DNA from: JAENVU01 sp963756815
Lineage (GTDB): Bacteria > Actinomycetota > Acidimicrobiia > IMCC26256 > JAENVU01
DNA length: 64,000 bases
Reading direction: 5' to 3'
Assembly (NCBI GenBank): GCA_963756815.1
Contig: CAVWPR010000046.1
Location: 62,001 to 126,000, forward strand
The translations under genes were made by a program, and so were the position numbers. The notes under the pieces were generated by a model, which was not told where the DNA came from, searched no databases, and saw only the letters and a program-made list of their open reading frames with translations. The stretch's first letter is position 1; every line of letters starts with the position of its first letter. Shown here piece after piece: positions 10,316 through 19,341 of this stretch.

Positions 10316-10339
10316 CCGGGTGTTGCGAGCAACACCCGG
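10316..10339. terminator. Hairpin terminator after DUF2332 gene
   Basis: A perfect 10-bp stem, CCGGGTGTTG / CAACACCCGG, with a CGAG loop, 12 bases after the DUF2332 stop and 52 bases before the aldo-keto reductase start. No T-run follows, as is common in high-GC actinobacteria. It separates the htrA-DUF2332 unit from the next gene. Confidence 0.65.
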
Positions 10340-10391
10340 GACCCGCCGACGCGCAGCATCGGGTCCGAACGCGCCGGGTACCGTCGTCGGC

Positions 10392-11426
10392 ATGGACTAC
10401 CGGTTGCTCGGCCCGTCCGGCCTGCGGGTCTCGGAGCTGGTTCTCGGCGCGATGACCTTCGGCCACCCGGGTGGGCTCGGGCCCGACGCCGCCGAGTCCC
10501 GACGCATCTTCGACGCGTACGTCGCGGCGGGCGGGAACGCGATCGACACCGCGATCAACTACTCCGCCGGCCACAGCGAGTCGATCGTCGGCGACCTGGT
10601 GGCGGCGGACCGTGACCGGTTCGTGCTGGCGACCAAGTACACGGTCACGCGCGAGGGTGCCGACCCGAACGGCTCCGGCAACCACCGCAAGAACCTCGTG
10701 CACTCGCTGGAGCTCAGCCTGCGCCGGCTGGAGACCGACTACGTCGACCTCTACTGGGTGCACATCTGGGATCCCAACACGCCGATCGACGAGACGATGC
10801 GCGCGCTCGACGACGTGGTCCGCGCCGGCAAGGCGCTCTACATCGGGATCTCGGACGCGCCCGCCTGGGTGGTGGCGCGAGCGCAGACGCTCGCCGAGTG
10901 GCGCGGTTGGAGCCCTCTGGTCGCGCTCCAGCTCCCGTACAGCCTGGTGCAGCGCGAGATCGAGCGCGAGCTGCTGCCGGTCGCCGACGCGTTCGGGCTC
11001 TCCGTCGTCGCGTGGTCGCCGCTCGCGGGCGGGATCCTGTCGGGCAAGTACGGCGGTGCCGAGGCTCCCAGCGGGACCCGCCATGCCGGCGCCGACATCA
11101 GCGAGCGCGACCTGCGCATCGCGCGGGAGGTGCAGGCGGTCGCGGCGGAGATGGGTGCCACCGCGTCACAGGTCGCGATCGCGTGGACGCGCGCCCGGTC
11201 CCGCGCGGTGCTCCCCATCGTCGGCGCGCGCAACCTCACGCAGTTCGAGGACAACCTCGGCGCGCTGAGTGTGGAGCTCTCGCCGGAGGCGCTGGCGCGC
11301 CTCGACGACGTGAGCGCCATCACGTTGGGGTTCCCGCACGACTTCATGGCCGAGACCTCGGGATGGCTCTACGGCGAGGCGGGTCGGCGGGTGCGTCCTC
11401 GACCGTCGAGCGAGCTGCACCACTGA
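10392..11426 (+). CDS. Aldo/keto reductase
   Basis: A 344-residue TIM-barrel oxidoreductase. The AKR tetrad is present: Asp52 and Tyr57 (IDTAINYSAG), Lys82 (ATKYT) and His124 (YWVHIWD). The C-terminal NADPH-binding part has LPIVGARNLTQFEDNLGAL. It reduces aldehydes or ketones with NADPH; the substrate is unknown. ATG 10392 gives the standard MDYRLLGPSGLRVSEL N-terminus. It is most like the potassium-channel-beta/YajO-type AKRs and resembles the two tandem AKRs at 32-34 kb. Confidence 0.88.
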   Translation: MDYRLLGPSGLRVSELVLGAMTFGHPGGLGPDAAESRRIFDAYVAAGGNAIDTAINYSAGHSESIVGDLVAADRDRFVLATKYTVTREGADPNGSGNHRKNLVHSLELSLRRLETDYVDLYWVHIWDPNTPIDETMRALDDVVRAGKALYIGISDAPAWVVARAQTLAEWRGWSPLVALQLPYSLVQREIERELLPVADAFGLSVVAWSPLAGGILSGKYGGAEAPSGTRHAGADISERDLRIAREVQAVAAEMGATASQVAIAWTRARSRAVLPIVGARNLTQFEDNLGALSVELSPEALARLDDVSAITLGFPHDFMAETSGWLYGEAGRRVRPRPSSELHH

Positions 11427-11510
11427 CCACCGACCACTGACCGACCGGACGCGTTCAGCACACGACGTGACCCGGCGACTCTTCGACACCGCCGCCCGCT
11501 GAGCCGCCGT

Positions 11511-12300
11511 TCAGCCGCCCTTCGCGCCGTGCTCCTCGTGGCCCTTGCCGTGCGGTTCGCCGTGCTCGTGACGGACCGGCGCGGTCGTGCGTGGTGGTCG
11601 TGGTCGTGGTCGTGGTCGTCGGGATCAGCACGAGGGCGGATCGAACCCGCGCGATGGCGCGACGGATCCGTGCGTCGGCGTCGGCGCTCACCCGCCCGTC
11701 CGCGTGCTGCGCTGCGAGCTGGGTCTCGAGCCGCTGCGTCGCCGCGACCGCGGCGTCGTGATCTCCGACCGCGGCTGCGACGCGGACGGAGCGCACCGCG
11801 TCGTGCAGGGAACGCGCCGCGTGCGAGGACACGCCGGCGCCCGCGCTCCACACGCGGCGACCCCGATGCCGAGGGCAAGGAGCGTCGCGACCGTCCGGCC
11901 GAGCCGGTGGGTCGCTGGCACTTCGGCGTGGACCGGTACGGTCGGTGCCGCCACGGCCCCGACCGTGCCGGGCGGGTCGCCGGGACGGCTCCGGAGCGCG
12001 TCCAGCATCTCGTCGGCCGTCGCGAAGCGGTCGGCTGGATCCTTCGCCATCGCACGCGTGACCGCGGCGACGAAGTCTGCGCCGAGGCGCTCGGTTTCGG
12101 CGGGTCGGAACGTCGGCTCGTCCGACGCCACGGCGCGCGTCAGCGCCAGCGGGGTGTCCGCCCGGAACGCGGGTCGACCGGTCGCGGCCTCGAACCGCAG
12201 CACCCCGCACGCGTAGAGGTCGCCCTCGGGCGTCGCGGGTCCGCCCGCGAGTCGTTCGGGCGGGAGGTACGACAGGCCACGGTGCGACGAGCGGTCATGG
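11511..12300 (-). pseudogene. Truncated serine/threonine protein kinase remnant
   Basis: Reading leftward from 12287 there is the C-lobe of a Pkn-type kinase: GLSYLPPERLAGG, EGDLYACGVLRFEAATG (subdomain VIII-IX) and VTRAMAKDPADRFATADEML (subdomain XI), then a single transmembrane segment (TVATLLALGIGVAA), an extracellular helical region and a poly-Thr tail ending GHEEHGAKGG. The N-lobe, the HRD loop and the DFG motif are absent. The upstream sequence runs into the promoter of the divergent GGDEF-EAL gene. About three +1 shifts (near 11860-11870 and 11592) also occur, of the kind seen across the window, but the missing N-terminal half makes this a true pseudogene. The tail is encoded by a GGTCGT repeat (11590-11619). 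Confidence 0.7.
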
Positions 12301-12471
12301 GTCCGCGCGTGCCCGGGTCCGGTGGCCGCGAAACGAGCGGAGGAATTCCGCCCCGTTTTCCGGGCTCTCGTGTGGGTCGGTCGCGTCGTCGGGTCGATGG
12401 TCTCAAGCGCCCCCGGTCCGGGGACGAAACAACCTCGATCGGTGACTGCCGTCCTGCTGCCGAGGTCCGTG

Positions 12472-14742
12472 ATGCCCGCTGTCCCCTTGCTCGAAGCGAC
12501 CGCGCCCGGCGCGCCCGACGCCGGTTCGGCGACGCCGCGCCCGACGCGTCGGCTGAGCGCGTCACTGCTGGGCTACCTCATGGGTCCCGCCGCGCTCGCG
12601 CTCATCCTGGTGCTGCGGGAGTACGGCCTCGTCGCGGACGTTCCCGCATGGCTCTGGGTCGCGGTGTTCGTCGTGGTGCCGGCCACGAGCATCGTCCTCG
12701 ACGTCGCCTACCGGAGGCACCCGAGCACGGGGTACCTCTGGCTGCGCATCGCGCAGCACTGCGCCGCGGTGACGGTCGTCATCTACCTCTCGGGATGGGG
12801 TCCGGTGCTCACCGGGGCGTTCACGTTCGTTGCGCTCGAGAACCTCGCCCACGACGGATCCCGCACCTGGCGGGTGACGATGATCTGCAGCCTCGCCGGC
12901 ATCGCCGCGGGTCAGGTCGCGATCGGGCAGGACTGGATGCCGTCGTTCCTGTCGACGAAGGCCGCGCTGGCGCTCTGCGTGATGGGCGCGTTCGTGCTCG
13001 CGTTCGTGATCCGGATGGCGGGCGCGGCCTGGGAGCACAAGGAGGACGCCGAGGCCGCGACACGCGACAGCGAGGACCGGTTCCGATCGCTCGTGCAGCA
13101 CTCCACCGACACCACCTTGGTGATCGGGGCCGACCGCCGGATCAGGTACGCGAGCCCGGCGATCCGGTCGCTCCTGGGCATCGATCCGGACGCCGTCATC
13201 GGGACGGACGTCACCGAGCTGTTGCATCCGGACGACGCCGAGCGCATCCAGATCCAGCTCGGGTCGCTGGTGCGCGCCCACGCGGTCGCGGAGGGCATCG
13301 AGCTGCGGCTCGGCAACGTCGACGGCACCTGGCGTGCCGTCGAGGCGGTGCTGACCGACCTGCGCGACCGCCCGTCGGTGGGTGGTTTCGTCGCGAACCT
13401 GCGCGACATCACCGAGCGCAAGGAGGCCGAGGACCTGCTCGCCCACCGCGCCGTGCACGACCCGCTCACGGGGCTCGCGAACCGGACGCTGATCCTCGAC
13501 CGGGCCGAGCAGATGCTGGTGCGGTCGCGACGCGCCCAGGAGCCGGTGGCCGCGCTGTTCATCGACCTCGACAACTTCAAGGAGGTCAACGACACGCTGG
13601 GGCACGAGGCCGGTGATCAGCTGCTGCGGGCCGTCGCGGCGCGCTTCTCGGCGACGGTCCGGGCCAGCGACACCGTCGGCCGGCTCGGTGGCGACGAGTT
13701 CGTCGTGCTCGCTGAGGGGATGTCCCTCGCCGCCGGGCCCGAGCTGCTCGCCGAGCGGTTCCGCGACGTGCTGCGGGAGCCGTTCCTCCTCGAGGGGCTC
13801 AACGGCACGCTGTCGATCACGGCGAGCATCGGCGTCGCCGAGGGCGATCGCGAGACGGCGGAGGACCTGCTGCGCGACGCGGACATCGCCCTGTACCGCG
13901 CCAAGGCGATGGGCAAGGACTGTGCCGCGCTGTTCGCGCCCGAGATGCAGTCCGCCGTGATCGACCGACTCGGTCTGAAGATGGACCTCCAGAGCGCGCT
14001 CGCCAACGGTGAGTTCCGGCTGCTCTACCAGCCGCTGTTCGATCTCGACACGATGCACGTGTACGGCGTCGAGGCGCTGCTCCGCTGGCACCATCCGGTG
14101 CGCGGCGTCGTGGGCCCGAACGAGTTCATCCCGATGCTCGAGGAGACCGGCCTCATCATCGACGTGGGCCGGTGGGTGCTGCAGGAGGCCTGTCGGCAGG
14201 CGTCCCGGTGGCACGCCCTCGGGCACCGGCTCACGATGTCGGTGAACGTGTCGATGCGTCAGCTCGACTCGGCCGCGCTCGTCGACCACGTGCGCGAAGC
14301 GCTCGCGGGCAGCGGGTTGGCGCCGGACGCCCTGATCATCGAGATCACCGAGACCGCGCTCGTGCTCGACACCGACGCCGCGATCTCCCGACTCACCGCG
14401 CTGAAGCATCTGGGCGTGTCGATCGCGATCGACGACTTCGGCACGGGCTACTCGTCGCTCGGGTACCTCCGGCAGTTCCCCGTCGACGCGTTGAAGATCG
14501 ACCGTTCGTTCATCAACGGGATGGCGGACTCGCCCGAGTCGACGGTGCTCATCCACACGATGGTGGCGCTCGCCCACGCCCTCGGGCTGGGAACGGTCGC
14601 GGAGGGCATCGAGGAGAGCTCCCAGCTCGAGGCCCTGCGCGACCAGGGGTGCCAGCGCGGTCAGGGCTATCTCGTGTCGCGCCCGGTCGAGGCCGCCGAG
14701 GTCCTGCGGTTCCTCGACGCCGCGCCGGCCCCGACGGTGTGA
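12472..14742 (+). CDS. Membrane PAS-GGDEF-EAL cyclic-di-GMP enzyme
   Basis: A 756-residue protein. About five transmembrane helices (30-185) are followed by a PAS domain (about 200-320), a GGDEF domain with intact GGDEF at 406-410, and an EAL domain with E534-A535-L536, DDFGTGYSSL, KIDRSFI and the late AEGIE motif. Active-site residues for both diguanylate cyclase and c-di-GMP phosphodiesterase are present, so both activities are possible, with the PAS or membrane part as sensor. The start at ATG 12472 follows GAGGT; upstream in-frame starts lack a ribosome site. The only candidate c-di-GMP effector seen nearby is the MshEN-GT2 protein at 4.3 kb. Confidence 0.92.
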   Translation: MPAVPLLEATAPGAPDAGSATPRPTRRLSASLLGYLMGPAALALILVLREYGLVADVPAWLWVAVFVVVPATSIVLDVAYRRHPSTGYLWLRIAQHCAAVTVVIYLSGWGPVLTGAFTFVALENLAHDGSRTWRVTMICSLAGIAAGQVAIGQDWMPSFLSTKAALALCVMGAFVLAFVIRMAGAAWEHKEDAEAATRDSEDRFRSLVQHSTDTTLVIGADRRIRYASPAIRSLLGIDPDAVIGTDVTELLHPDDAERIQIQLGSLVRAHAVAEGIELRLGNVDGTWRAVEAVLTDLRDRPSVGGFVANLRDITERKEAEDLLAHRAVHDPLTGLANRTLILDRAEQMLVRSRRAQEPVAALFIDLDNFKEVNDTLGHEAGDQLLRAVAARFSATVRASDTVGRLGGDEFVVLAEGMSLAAGPELLAERFRDVLREPFLLEGLNGTLSITASIGVAEGDRETAEDLLRDADIALYRAKAMGKDCAALFAPEMQSAVIDRLGLKMDLQSALANGEFRLLYQPLFDLDTMHVYGVEALLRWHHPVRGVVGPNEFIPMLEETGLIIDVGRWVLQEACRQASRWHALGHRLTMSVNVSMRQLDSAALVDHVREALAGSGLAPDALIIEITETALVLDTDAAISRLTALKHLGVSIAIDDFGTGYSSLGYLRQFPVDALKIDRSFINGMADSPESTVLIHTMVALAHALGLGTVAEGIEESSQLEALRDQGCQRGQGYLVSRPVEAAEVLRFLDAAPAPTV

Positions 14743-14752
14743 GGCGGCGAGG

Positions 14753-15175
14753 TCAGCTCGGCAGCATCCCGTAGGCGCTCGTCGGGGTCAGTCGCACGAC
14801 GAGCCGCTGGTCCTTCACCAGCGCGGCGCGGTAGTCGTCCCAGTCGTCGTGCTCGCCGGCGACGGCGCGGTACACCTCGACGAGCTCGTCGGCCGCGGCG
14901 TCGTGCGGGTCGACCACGACGGGACCGAGCTCGACGGTGCCGTCCACCGCCACGTACTGCCAGAAGTCGTCCCGGCACACGTACAGGACCGCGCGCGGAT
15001 CTCGTGCGAGGTTCTTCGCCTTGGCGCGCGCGGCCGTGATCGAGATCCGGATCACGTCGCGGTCGTCGACGACGTACACGATGTTCGACGGCTGCGGGCG
15101 GCCGTCGCCGCGGATCGTGATCAGGACGCCCTGGCGACCGCCGCGTAGGTAGGTGAGGGCCGATTGGAGATCCAT
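14753..15175 (-). CDS. PPOX-class F420-dependent oxidoreductase (pyridoxamine 5'-phosphate oxidase fold)
   Basis: A 140-residue split-barrel protein with ALTYLRGGRQGVLITIRGDG, QPSNIVYVVDDRDVI, and AKAKNLARDPRAVLYV, the standard pattern of actinobacterial F420/FMN-binding PPOX proteins. These reduce small molecules with F420H2 or act as biliverdin/quinone reductases; the substrate is unknown. ATG 15175 gives the canonical N-terminus. The gene converges with the GGDEF-EAL gene (10 bp between stops). Confidence 0.8.
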   Translation of the reverse strand: MDLQSALTYLRGGRQGVLITIRGDGRPQPSNIVYVVDDRDVIRISITAARAKAKNLARDPRAVLYVCRDDFWQYVAVDGTVELGPVVVDPHDAAADELVEVYRAVAGEHDDWDDYRAALVKDQRLVVRLTPTSAYGMLPS

Positions 15176-15230
15176 GGCGGCCAGGCTAGATCCGGCAGGA
15201 TCAGGCGAACTCGTCGGCGCGCGGCCTTCG

Positions 15231-15837
15231 TCAGCGCCGCAGGTCGCGTCGGTCGAACACCGCCGCACCGACGACGGTCGCGGCGGCCGTCGACGCGGGC
15301 AGCGCGAGGCCGAGCAGCGCGACGGCCGCGGTGAGGGCGAGCGCCTTCTCGGCGATCAAGCGCCCACGCGACGGCGCGACGGTCACGAGCACCTCGAGCG
15401 TGCCGTCCTCCTCCTCGCCGGCCACGAGCCGCGCGCCGTGACCGATGCCGAACACGAGGAACATCGCGGGGAGCATCAGGCTGGAGAGCTCGCTGTTGAG
15501 GGAGCCGCCACCGGTCGTGAACCGCTCCTGCAGCCGGAAGAGCTTCTTCAGCCCACCGTCTCGCGCGGTGGGACCACGAAGTCACCGGGCAGGTAGCCCG
15601 TGCGCCGTTGGATCTCGTCGCGGGCGCTCCAGGCGTCGAGGCCGAGCACGCGCCGGTGCCGGCGGTGGCGCGGTGCAGCCCCATCAGGAGCCGGATCGTG
15701 GTGGTCTTGCCCGCTCCGTTCGGACCGAGGAATCCGAACACCGTGCCCGGTGTGACCTCGAGATCGAGATGGTCGAGCGCGACCGTCTCACCGAAGTGCT
15801 TGGAGAGTCCGCGGGCCTCGACCACCGGTGTGACCAT
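15231..15837 (-). pseudogene. Decayed ABC-2 exporter: ATPase N-terminus joined to permease fragment
   Basis: From 15837 leftward the reading is a normal ABC ATPase start (GLSKHFGETVALDHLDL) with Walker A GPNGAGKTTT, then after two shifts VLGLDAWSARDEIQRRTGYLPGDF, stopping at a TGA near 15553. Signature motif and Walker B are missing. Immediately afterwards comes an ABC-2 permease interior: LKKLFRLQERFTTGG, SSLMLPAMFLVFGIGHGARL and the conserved AGEEEDGTLEVLV, ending abruptly at 15231. So one internal deletion removed the ATPase C-terminal two-thirds and the permease N-terminus, and the permease C-terminus is also gone. Non-functional. Confidence 0.75.
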
Positions 15838-15856
15838 CCCCGTCATCATGGTGCGA

Positions 15857-17512
15857 ATGACGACGTACGACTTCATCATCGTGGGCGGCGGGTCCGCGGG
15901 CTGCGTGCTCGCCAACCGGCTGAGCGCGGACCCCTCGACGCGCGTGCTCGTCCTCGAGGCGGGCCGGCCCGACTACCGGTTCGACGTCTTCATCCACATG
16001 CCGGCGGCACTCTCGTTCCCGATCGGCTCGCGGTTCTACGACTGGAGGTACGAGTCCGAGCCGGAGCCCCACATGGGCGGCCGCCGGATCTACCACGCAC
16101 GCGGCAAGGTGCTCGGCGGCTCGTCGAGCATCAACGGGATGATCTTCCAGCGTGGCAACCCGCTCGACTTCGAGCGATGGGCCGCGGACCCCGGCATGGA
16201 GCGGTGGAGCTACGCACACTGCCTCCCGTACTTCAAGCGGATGGAGCGCTGCGTCGCCGGCGGTGACGAGTTCCGGGGTGACCGCGGTCCCCTGGTGCTC
16301 GAGCGGGGACCCGCGGTGAACCCGCTCTTCGGCGCGTTCTTCGACGCGGTGCAGCAGGCGGGCCACCCGCTGACGACCGACGTCAACGGGTTCCGGCAGG
16401 AGGGCTTCGCGCGGTTCGATCGCACCATCCATCGCGGCCGGCGGCTGAGTGCGGCGGGCGCGTACCTCCACCCGGTGATGACGCGCGAGAACCTCGAGGT
16501 GCGGACGCGCGTGCTCACCACGAAGGTGTTGTTCGACGGGACGCGCGCGATCGGCGTCGAGATGGAGTCGCGCCGGCACGGCAGGGAGCGCATTCTCGGC
16601 GGCGAGGTGATCCTGTGCGGCGGCGCGATCAACTCGCCGCAGCTGCTCCAGCTCTCCGGCGTCGGAGCGGCCGACCATCTGCGCGGTGTCGGCGTCGACG
16701 TCGTCATCGATCTCCCCGCCGTCGGCGCGAACCTCCAGGACCACCTCGAGGTCTACATCCAGCACGCGTGCACGCAGCCGGTGTCGATGGCGCCGATGCT
16801 CGCGAAGTGGCGGCGCCCGATCATCGGGCTGGAGTGGCTGGCGCGGCGCGGCCCGGGCGCGACCAACCACTTCGAGGCCGGGGGATTCGTGCGCAGCAAC
16901 GACGAGGTCCCGTACCCCAACGTGATGTTCCACTTCCTGCCGATCGCGATCCGCTACGACGGCACCGTGCCGGAGGGCGGCGGGGGCCACGGCTACCAGG
17001 TGCACGTCGGGCCGATGTACTCGGACTCGCGTGGCTCGGTGTGCATCACCTCGACGAACCCCAGGGTGAAGCCCGCACTGCGGTTCAACTACCTGTCGAC
17101 CGAGACCGACCGGCGCGAGTGGGTCGAGACCATCCGGGCCGCCCGTTCGATCCTTGCGCAGCCCGCGTTCGCACCCTTCGACGGAGGCGAGCTGTCGCCC
17201 GGCCCCGCCGTCGAGACCGACGACGAGATCCTGGCGTGGGTCGCACGTGACGCCGAGACCGCGCTCCACCCGTCGTGCACGGCGCGCCTCGGGATCGACG
17301 AGACCTCCGCCATCGATCCCGACACGTTCGCGGTCCACGGCGTCGAGGGCGTCCGGGTCGTCGATGCGTCGTCGATGCGGTACGTCACGAACGGCAACAT
17401 CTACGCGCCGGTCATGATGCTGGCGGAGAAGGCGAGCGACACGATCCTCGGGAACACCCCGTTGCCGCCGGAGACGGTCGGGTACTACCGGCATCCGGGA
17501 GGTGCGACGTGA
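15857..17512 (+). CDS. betA: Choline dehydrogenase (GMC oxidoreductase)
   Basis: About 551 residues of the GMC flavoenzyme family. The N-terminus DFIIVGGGSAGCVLANRLS binds FAD, GKVLGGSSSINGMIFQRG is the GMC signature 1, GAINSPQLLQLSGVG the signature 2, and LHPSCTARLG contains the catalytic His. It oxidises choline to betaine aldehyde with electrons to the respiratory chain. ATG 15857 gives the standard N-terminus; ATG 15848 is also possible. It overlaps the following aldehyde dehydrogenase by GTGA, which supports the betaine pathway assignment rather than another alcohol oxidase. Confidence 0.88.
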   Translation: MTTYDFIIVGGGSAGCVLANRLSADPSTRVLVLEAGRPDYRFDVFIHMPAALSFPIGSRFYDWRYESEPEPHMGGRRIYHARGKVLGGSSSINGMIFQRGNPLDFERWAADPGMERWSYAHCLPYFKRMERCVAGGDEFRGDRGPLVLERGPAVNPLFGAFFDAVQQAGHPLTTDVNGFRQEGFARFDRTIHRGRRLSAAGAYLHPVMTRENLEVRTRVLTTKVLFDGTRAIGVEMESRRHGRERILGGEVILCGGAINSPQLLQLSGVGAADHLRGVGVDVVIDLPAVGANLQDHLEVYIQHACTQPVSMAPMLAKWRRPIIGLEWLARRGPGATNHFEAGGFVRSNDEVPYPNVMFHFLPIAIRYDGTVPEGGGGHGYQVHVGPMYSDSRGSVCITSTNPRVKPALRFNYLSTETDRREWVETIRAARSILAQPAFAPFDGGELSPGPAVETDDEILAWVARDAETALHPSCTARLGIDETSAIDPDTFAVHGVEGVRVVDASSMRYVTNGNIYAPVMMLAEKASDTILGNTPLPPETVGYYRHPGGAT

Positions 17513-18966
17513 ACCAGGTGGGCCTGTTCATCAGCGGTGCGATCGTCGGCGCGACGTCGGGGGAGACGTTCCCGACCCACAACCCGGCCACCGGCGAGGT
17601 GCTCGCCGAGGTCGGGCGGGCGAGTACGGCCGACGTCGACCGCGCCGTCGCGGCTGCGCGCGACGGCTTTGGGGTGTGGTCGGGCATGAGCGGTGCCGAG
17701 CGGTCGCGCGTGCTGCTCCGTGCGGCCGCGATCCTCCGGGACCGCAACGACGAGCTCGCCCGGATGGAGGTGCAGGACACCGGGAAGCCGATCGCGGAGG
17801 CGCTCGAGGTCGACGTCGCCAGTGGCGCCGAGTGTCTCGAGTTCTTCGCGGCGGCGGCCGCGACGTTGCACGGCGAGTACCACGACCTCGGCGGCGCCTT
17901 TGCCTACACCCGGCGCGAGCCGCTCGGCGTGTGTGCGGGGATCGGCGCCTGGAACTACCCGATCCAGATCGCGTGCTGGAAGTCGGCGCCCGCGCTGGCG
18001 GCGGGCAACGCGATGGTGTTCAAGCCCTCGGAGCTCACTCCGCTCACCGCGATGGAGCTGGCCGCGGTCTACACCGAGGCCGGCCTGCCCGACGGCGTGT
18101 TCGACGTCGTGCACGGCGACGGCCGGGTCGGGGCCGCGCTCGCGCAGCACCCGGGGATCGCGAAGATCTCGCTCACCGGCTCGGTACCCACCGGCAAGCG
18201 CGTCATGGCCGCGTCGGCGGACACCCTCAAGGCGGTGACGCTCGAGCTCGGCGGGAAGTCACCGCTCCTCGTCTTCGAGGACGCCGACCTCGACCACGCG
18301 GTCTCAGGAGCGTTGCTCGCGAACTTCTCCACGCAGGGCGAGATCTGCTCGAACGGGACGCGCGTCTTCGTGCACCGCGACGTGCACGACCGGTTCGTCG
18401 AGGCGCTGCGGACGCGCACCGAGAAGCTGACGATCGGCGATCCGCTCGATCCCGTGACCGATGTCGGCGCGCTGATCTCCGAGGCGCACATGCAGCGGGT
18501 CCTCGGGTACATCGACGCGGGAATCGGCGCCGGCGCGCGCTTGGTGTGCGGTGGCCGGCGGGCCACCGGCACCGAGGTGCTCGACCGCGGCTGGTTCGTC
18601 GAGCCGACGGTGTTCACCGGCTGCACCGACGACATGACCATCGTCCGCGAGGAGATCTTCGGTCCGGTCATGGCGGTGTTGCCGTTCGCCACGGAGCCTG
18701 AGGCGATCGCACGTGCCAACGCCACCGAGTACGGCCTCGCCGCCGGGCTGTTCACGCGCGACCTGGCGCGCGGTCACCGCGTCGCGGCGGCGCTGGAGGC
18801 GGGGATCGTGTGGGTGAACACCTACAACCTCACGCCCATCGAGGTGCCGTTCGGCGGGTCCAAGCACTCGGGCATCGGGCGGGAGAACAGCCTCGCGGCG
18901 ATGGAGCACTTCACCCAGCGCAAGACGGTGTACGTCGAGACCGGCGGCGTCGACGCGCCGTATTGA
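17509..18966 (+). CDS. betB: Betaine aldehyde dehydrogenase
   Basis: A 485-residue NAD(P)-dependent aldehyde dehydrogenase with catalytic Glu246 (LELGGKSPLL) and Cys280 (QGEICSNGTRV), and the C-terminal FGGSKHSGIGRENS typical of BetB. It converts betaine aldehyde to glycine betaine, an osmoprotectant. GTG 17509 overlaps the betA stop, giving a two-gene osmoprotection operon. No BetI regulator or choline transporter is adjacent. The stop is followed directly by the promoter of the MarR operon. Confidence 0.9.
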   Translation: MNQVGLFISGAIVGATSGETFPTHNPATGEVLAEVGRASTADVDRAVAAARDGFGVWSGMSGAERSRVLLRAAAILRDRNDELARMEVQDTGKPIAEALEVDVASGAECLEFFAAAAATLHGEYHDLGGAFAYTRREPLGVCAGIGAWNYPIQIACWKSAPALAAGNAMVFKPSELTPLTAMELAAVYTEAGLPDGVFDVVHGDGRVGAALAQHPGIAKISLTGSVPTGKRVMAASADTLKAVTLELGGKSPLLVFEDADLDHAVSGALLANFSTQGEICSNGTRVFVHRDVHDRFVEALRTRTEKLTIGDPLDPVTDVGALISEAHMQRVLGYIDAGIGAGARLVCGGRRATGTEVLDRGWFVEPTVFTGCTDDMTIVREEIFGPVMAVLPFATEPEAIARANATEYGLAAGLFTRDLARGHRVAAALEAGIVWVNTYNLTPIEVPFGGSKHSGIGRENSLAAMEHFTQRKTVYVETGGVDAPY

Positions 18967-18983
18967 TTTAGCTCCGAGAGAAA

Positions 18984-19016
18984 TAGTTTGACTCCGAGGT
19001 AAACTATCTGTAGGGT
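18984..19016 (+). promoter_or_regulatory. Promoter with palindromic operator for the ABM-marR operon
   Basis: TTGACT (18988-18993) and TAGGGT (19011-19016) with a 17-bp spacer fit a sigma-70 promoter. The inverted repeat TAGTTT (18984-18989) / AAACTA (19001-19006) straddles the -35 box and spacer, and CTCCGAG occurs twice 20 bp apart (18972 and 18992). The site lies ahead of a marR gene, so autoregulation is the simplest reading. Confidence 0.6.
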
Positions 19017-19026
19017 GCGGGCACAC

Positions 19027-19047
19027 GGCCGGGTGCAGGACCCGGCC
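19027..19047 (+). promoter_or_regulatory. Leader hairpin ahead of ABM-like gene
   Basis: A perfect 8-bp stem GGCCGGGT / ACCCGGCC with loop GCAGG lies within the predicted 5' leader, 7 bases before the GAGGGGG ribosome site (19054-19060). It may modulate translation or mRNA stability; no known riboswitch consensus is recognised. Confidence 0.4.
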
Positions 19048-19068
19048 GGCACCGAGGGGGAAATGCCC

Positions 19069-19341
19069 ATGACCGCAACGCTGATCGTCCGTCACCCGGT
19101 GAAGGACTTCGCGTCCTGGAAGGTCGTGTACGACGAGGTCGGCACGCTCCGGGACCAACACGGCTGCACCGATGACCGCGTGCTGCAGGTGCCCGACGAT
19201 GCCAACGACGTCCTTGCCATCCACGAGTTCCCGAGCGTCGGCCAGGCCGAGGCCTTCGCCTCCGACCCGGCGCTGAAGTCCGCGATGGAGCGCGCCGGCG
19301 TCGCCGGTCCGCCCCGCATCGAGATCTATGCCGGCGTCTGA
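19069..19341 (+). CDS. Small dimeric alpha/beta-barrel (ABM/cyclase-like) protein
   Basis: A 90-residue ferredoxin-like protein: ATLIVRHPVKDFASWKVVYD start, GCTDDRVLQVPDDAND centre and AFASDPALKSAMERAGV helix. This is the pattern of stand-alone antibiotic-biosynthesis-monooxygenase-like proteins encoded beside MarR regulators. Reaction unknown. ATG 19069 is chosen over ATG 19063 because GAGGGGG then has an 8-base spacing. The 3' end overlaps the marR start by 14 bases, so the two are translationally coupled. Confidence 0.7.
   Translation: MTATLIVRHPVKDFASWKVVYDEVGTLRDQHGCTDDRVLQVPDDANDVLAIHEFPSVGQAEAFASDPALKSAMERAGVAGPPRIEIYAGV

Noticed and set aside
11590..11619. GGTCGT simple repeat, considered as a CRISPR-like or regulatory repeat
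   Set aside because: It is a 6-bp tandem repeat without spacers and encodes the poly-Thr tail of the kinase remnant; similar low-complexity coding repeat at 1641-1670.
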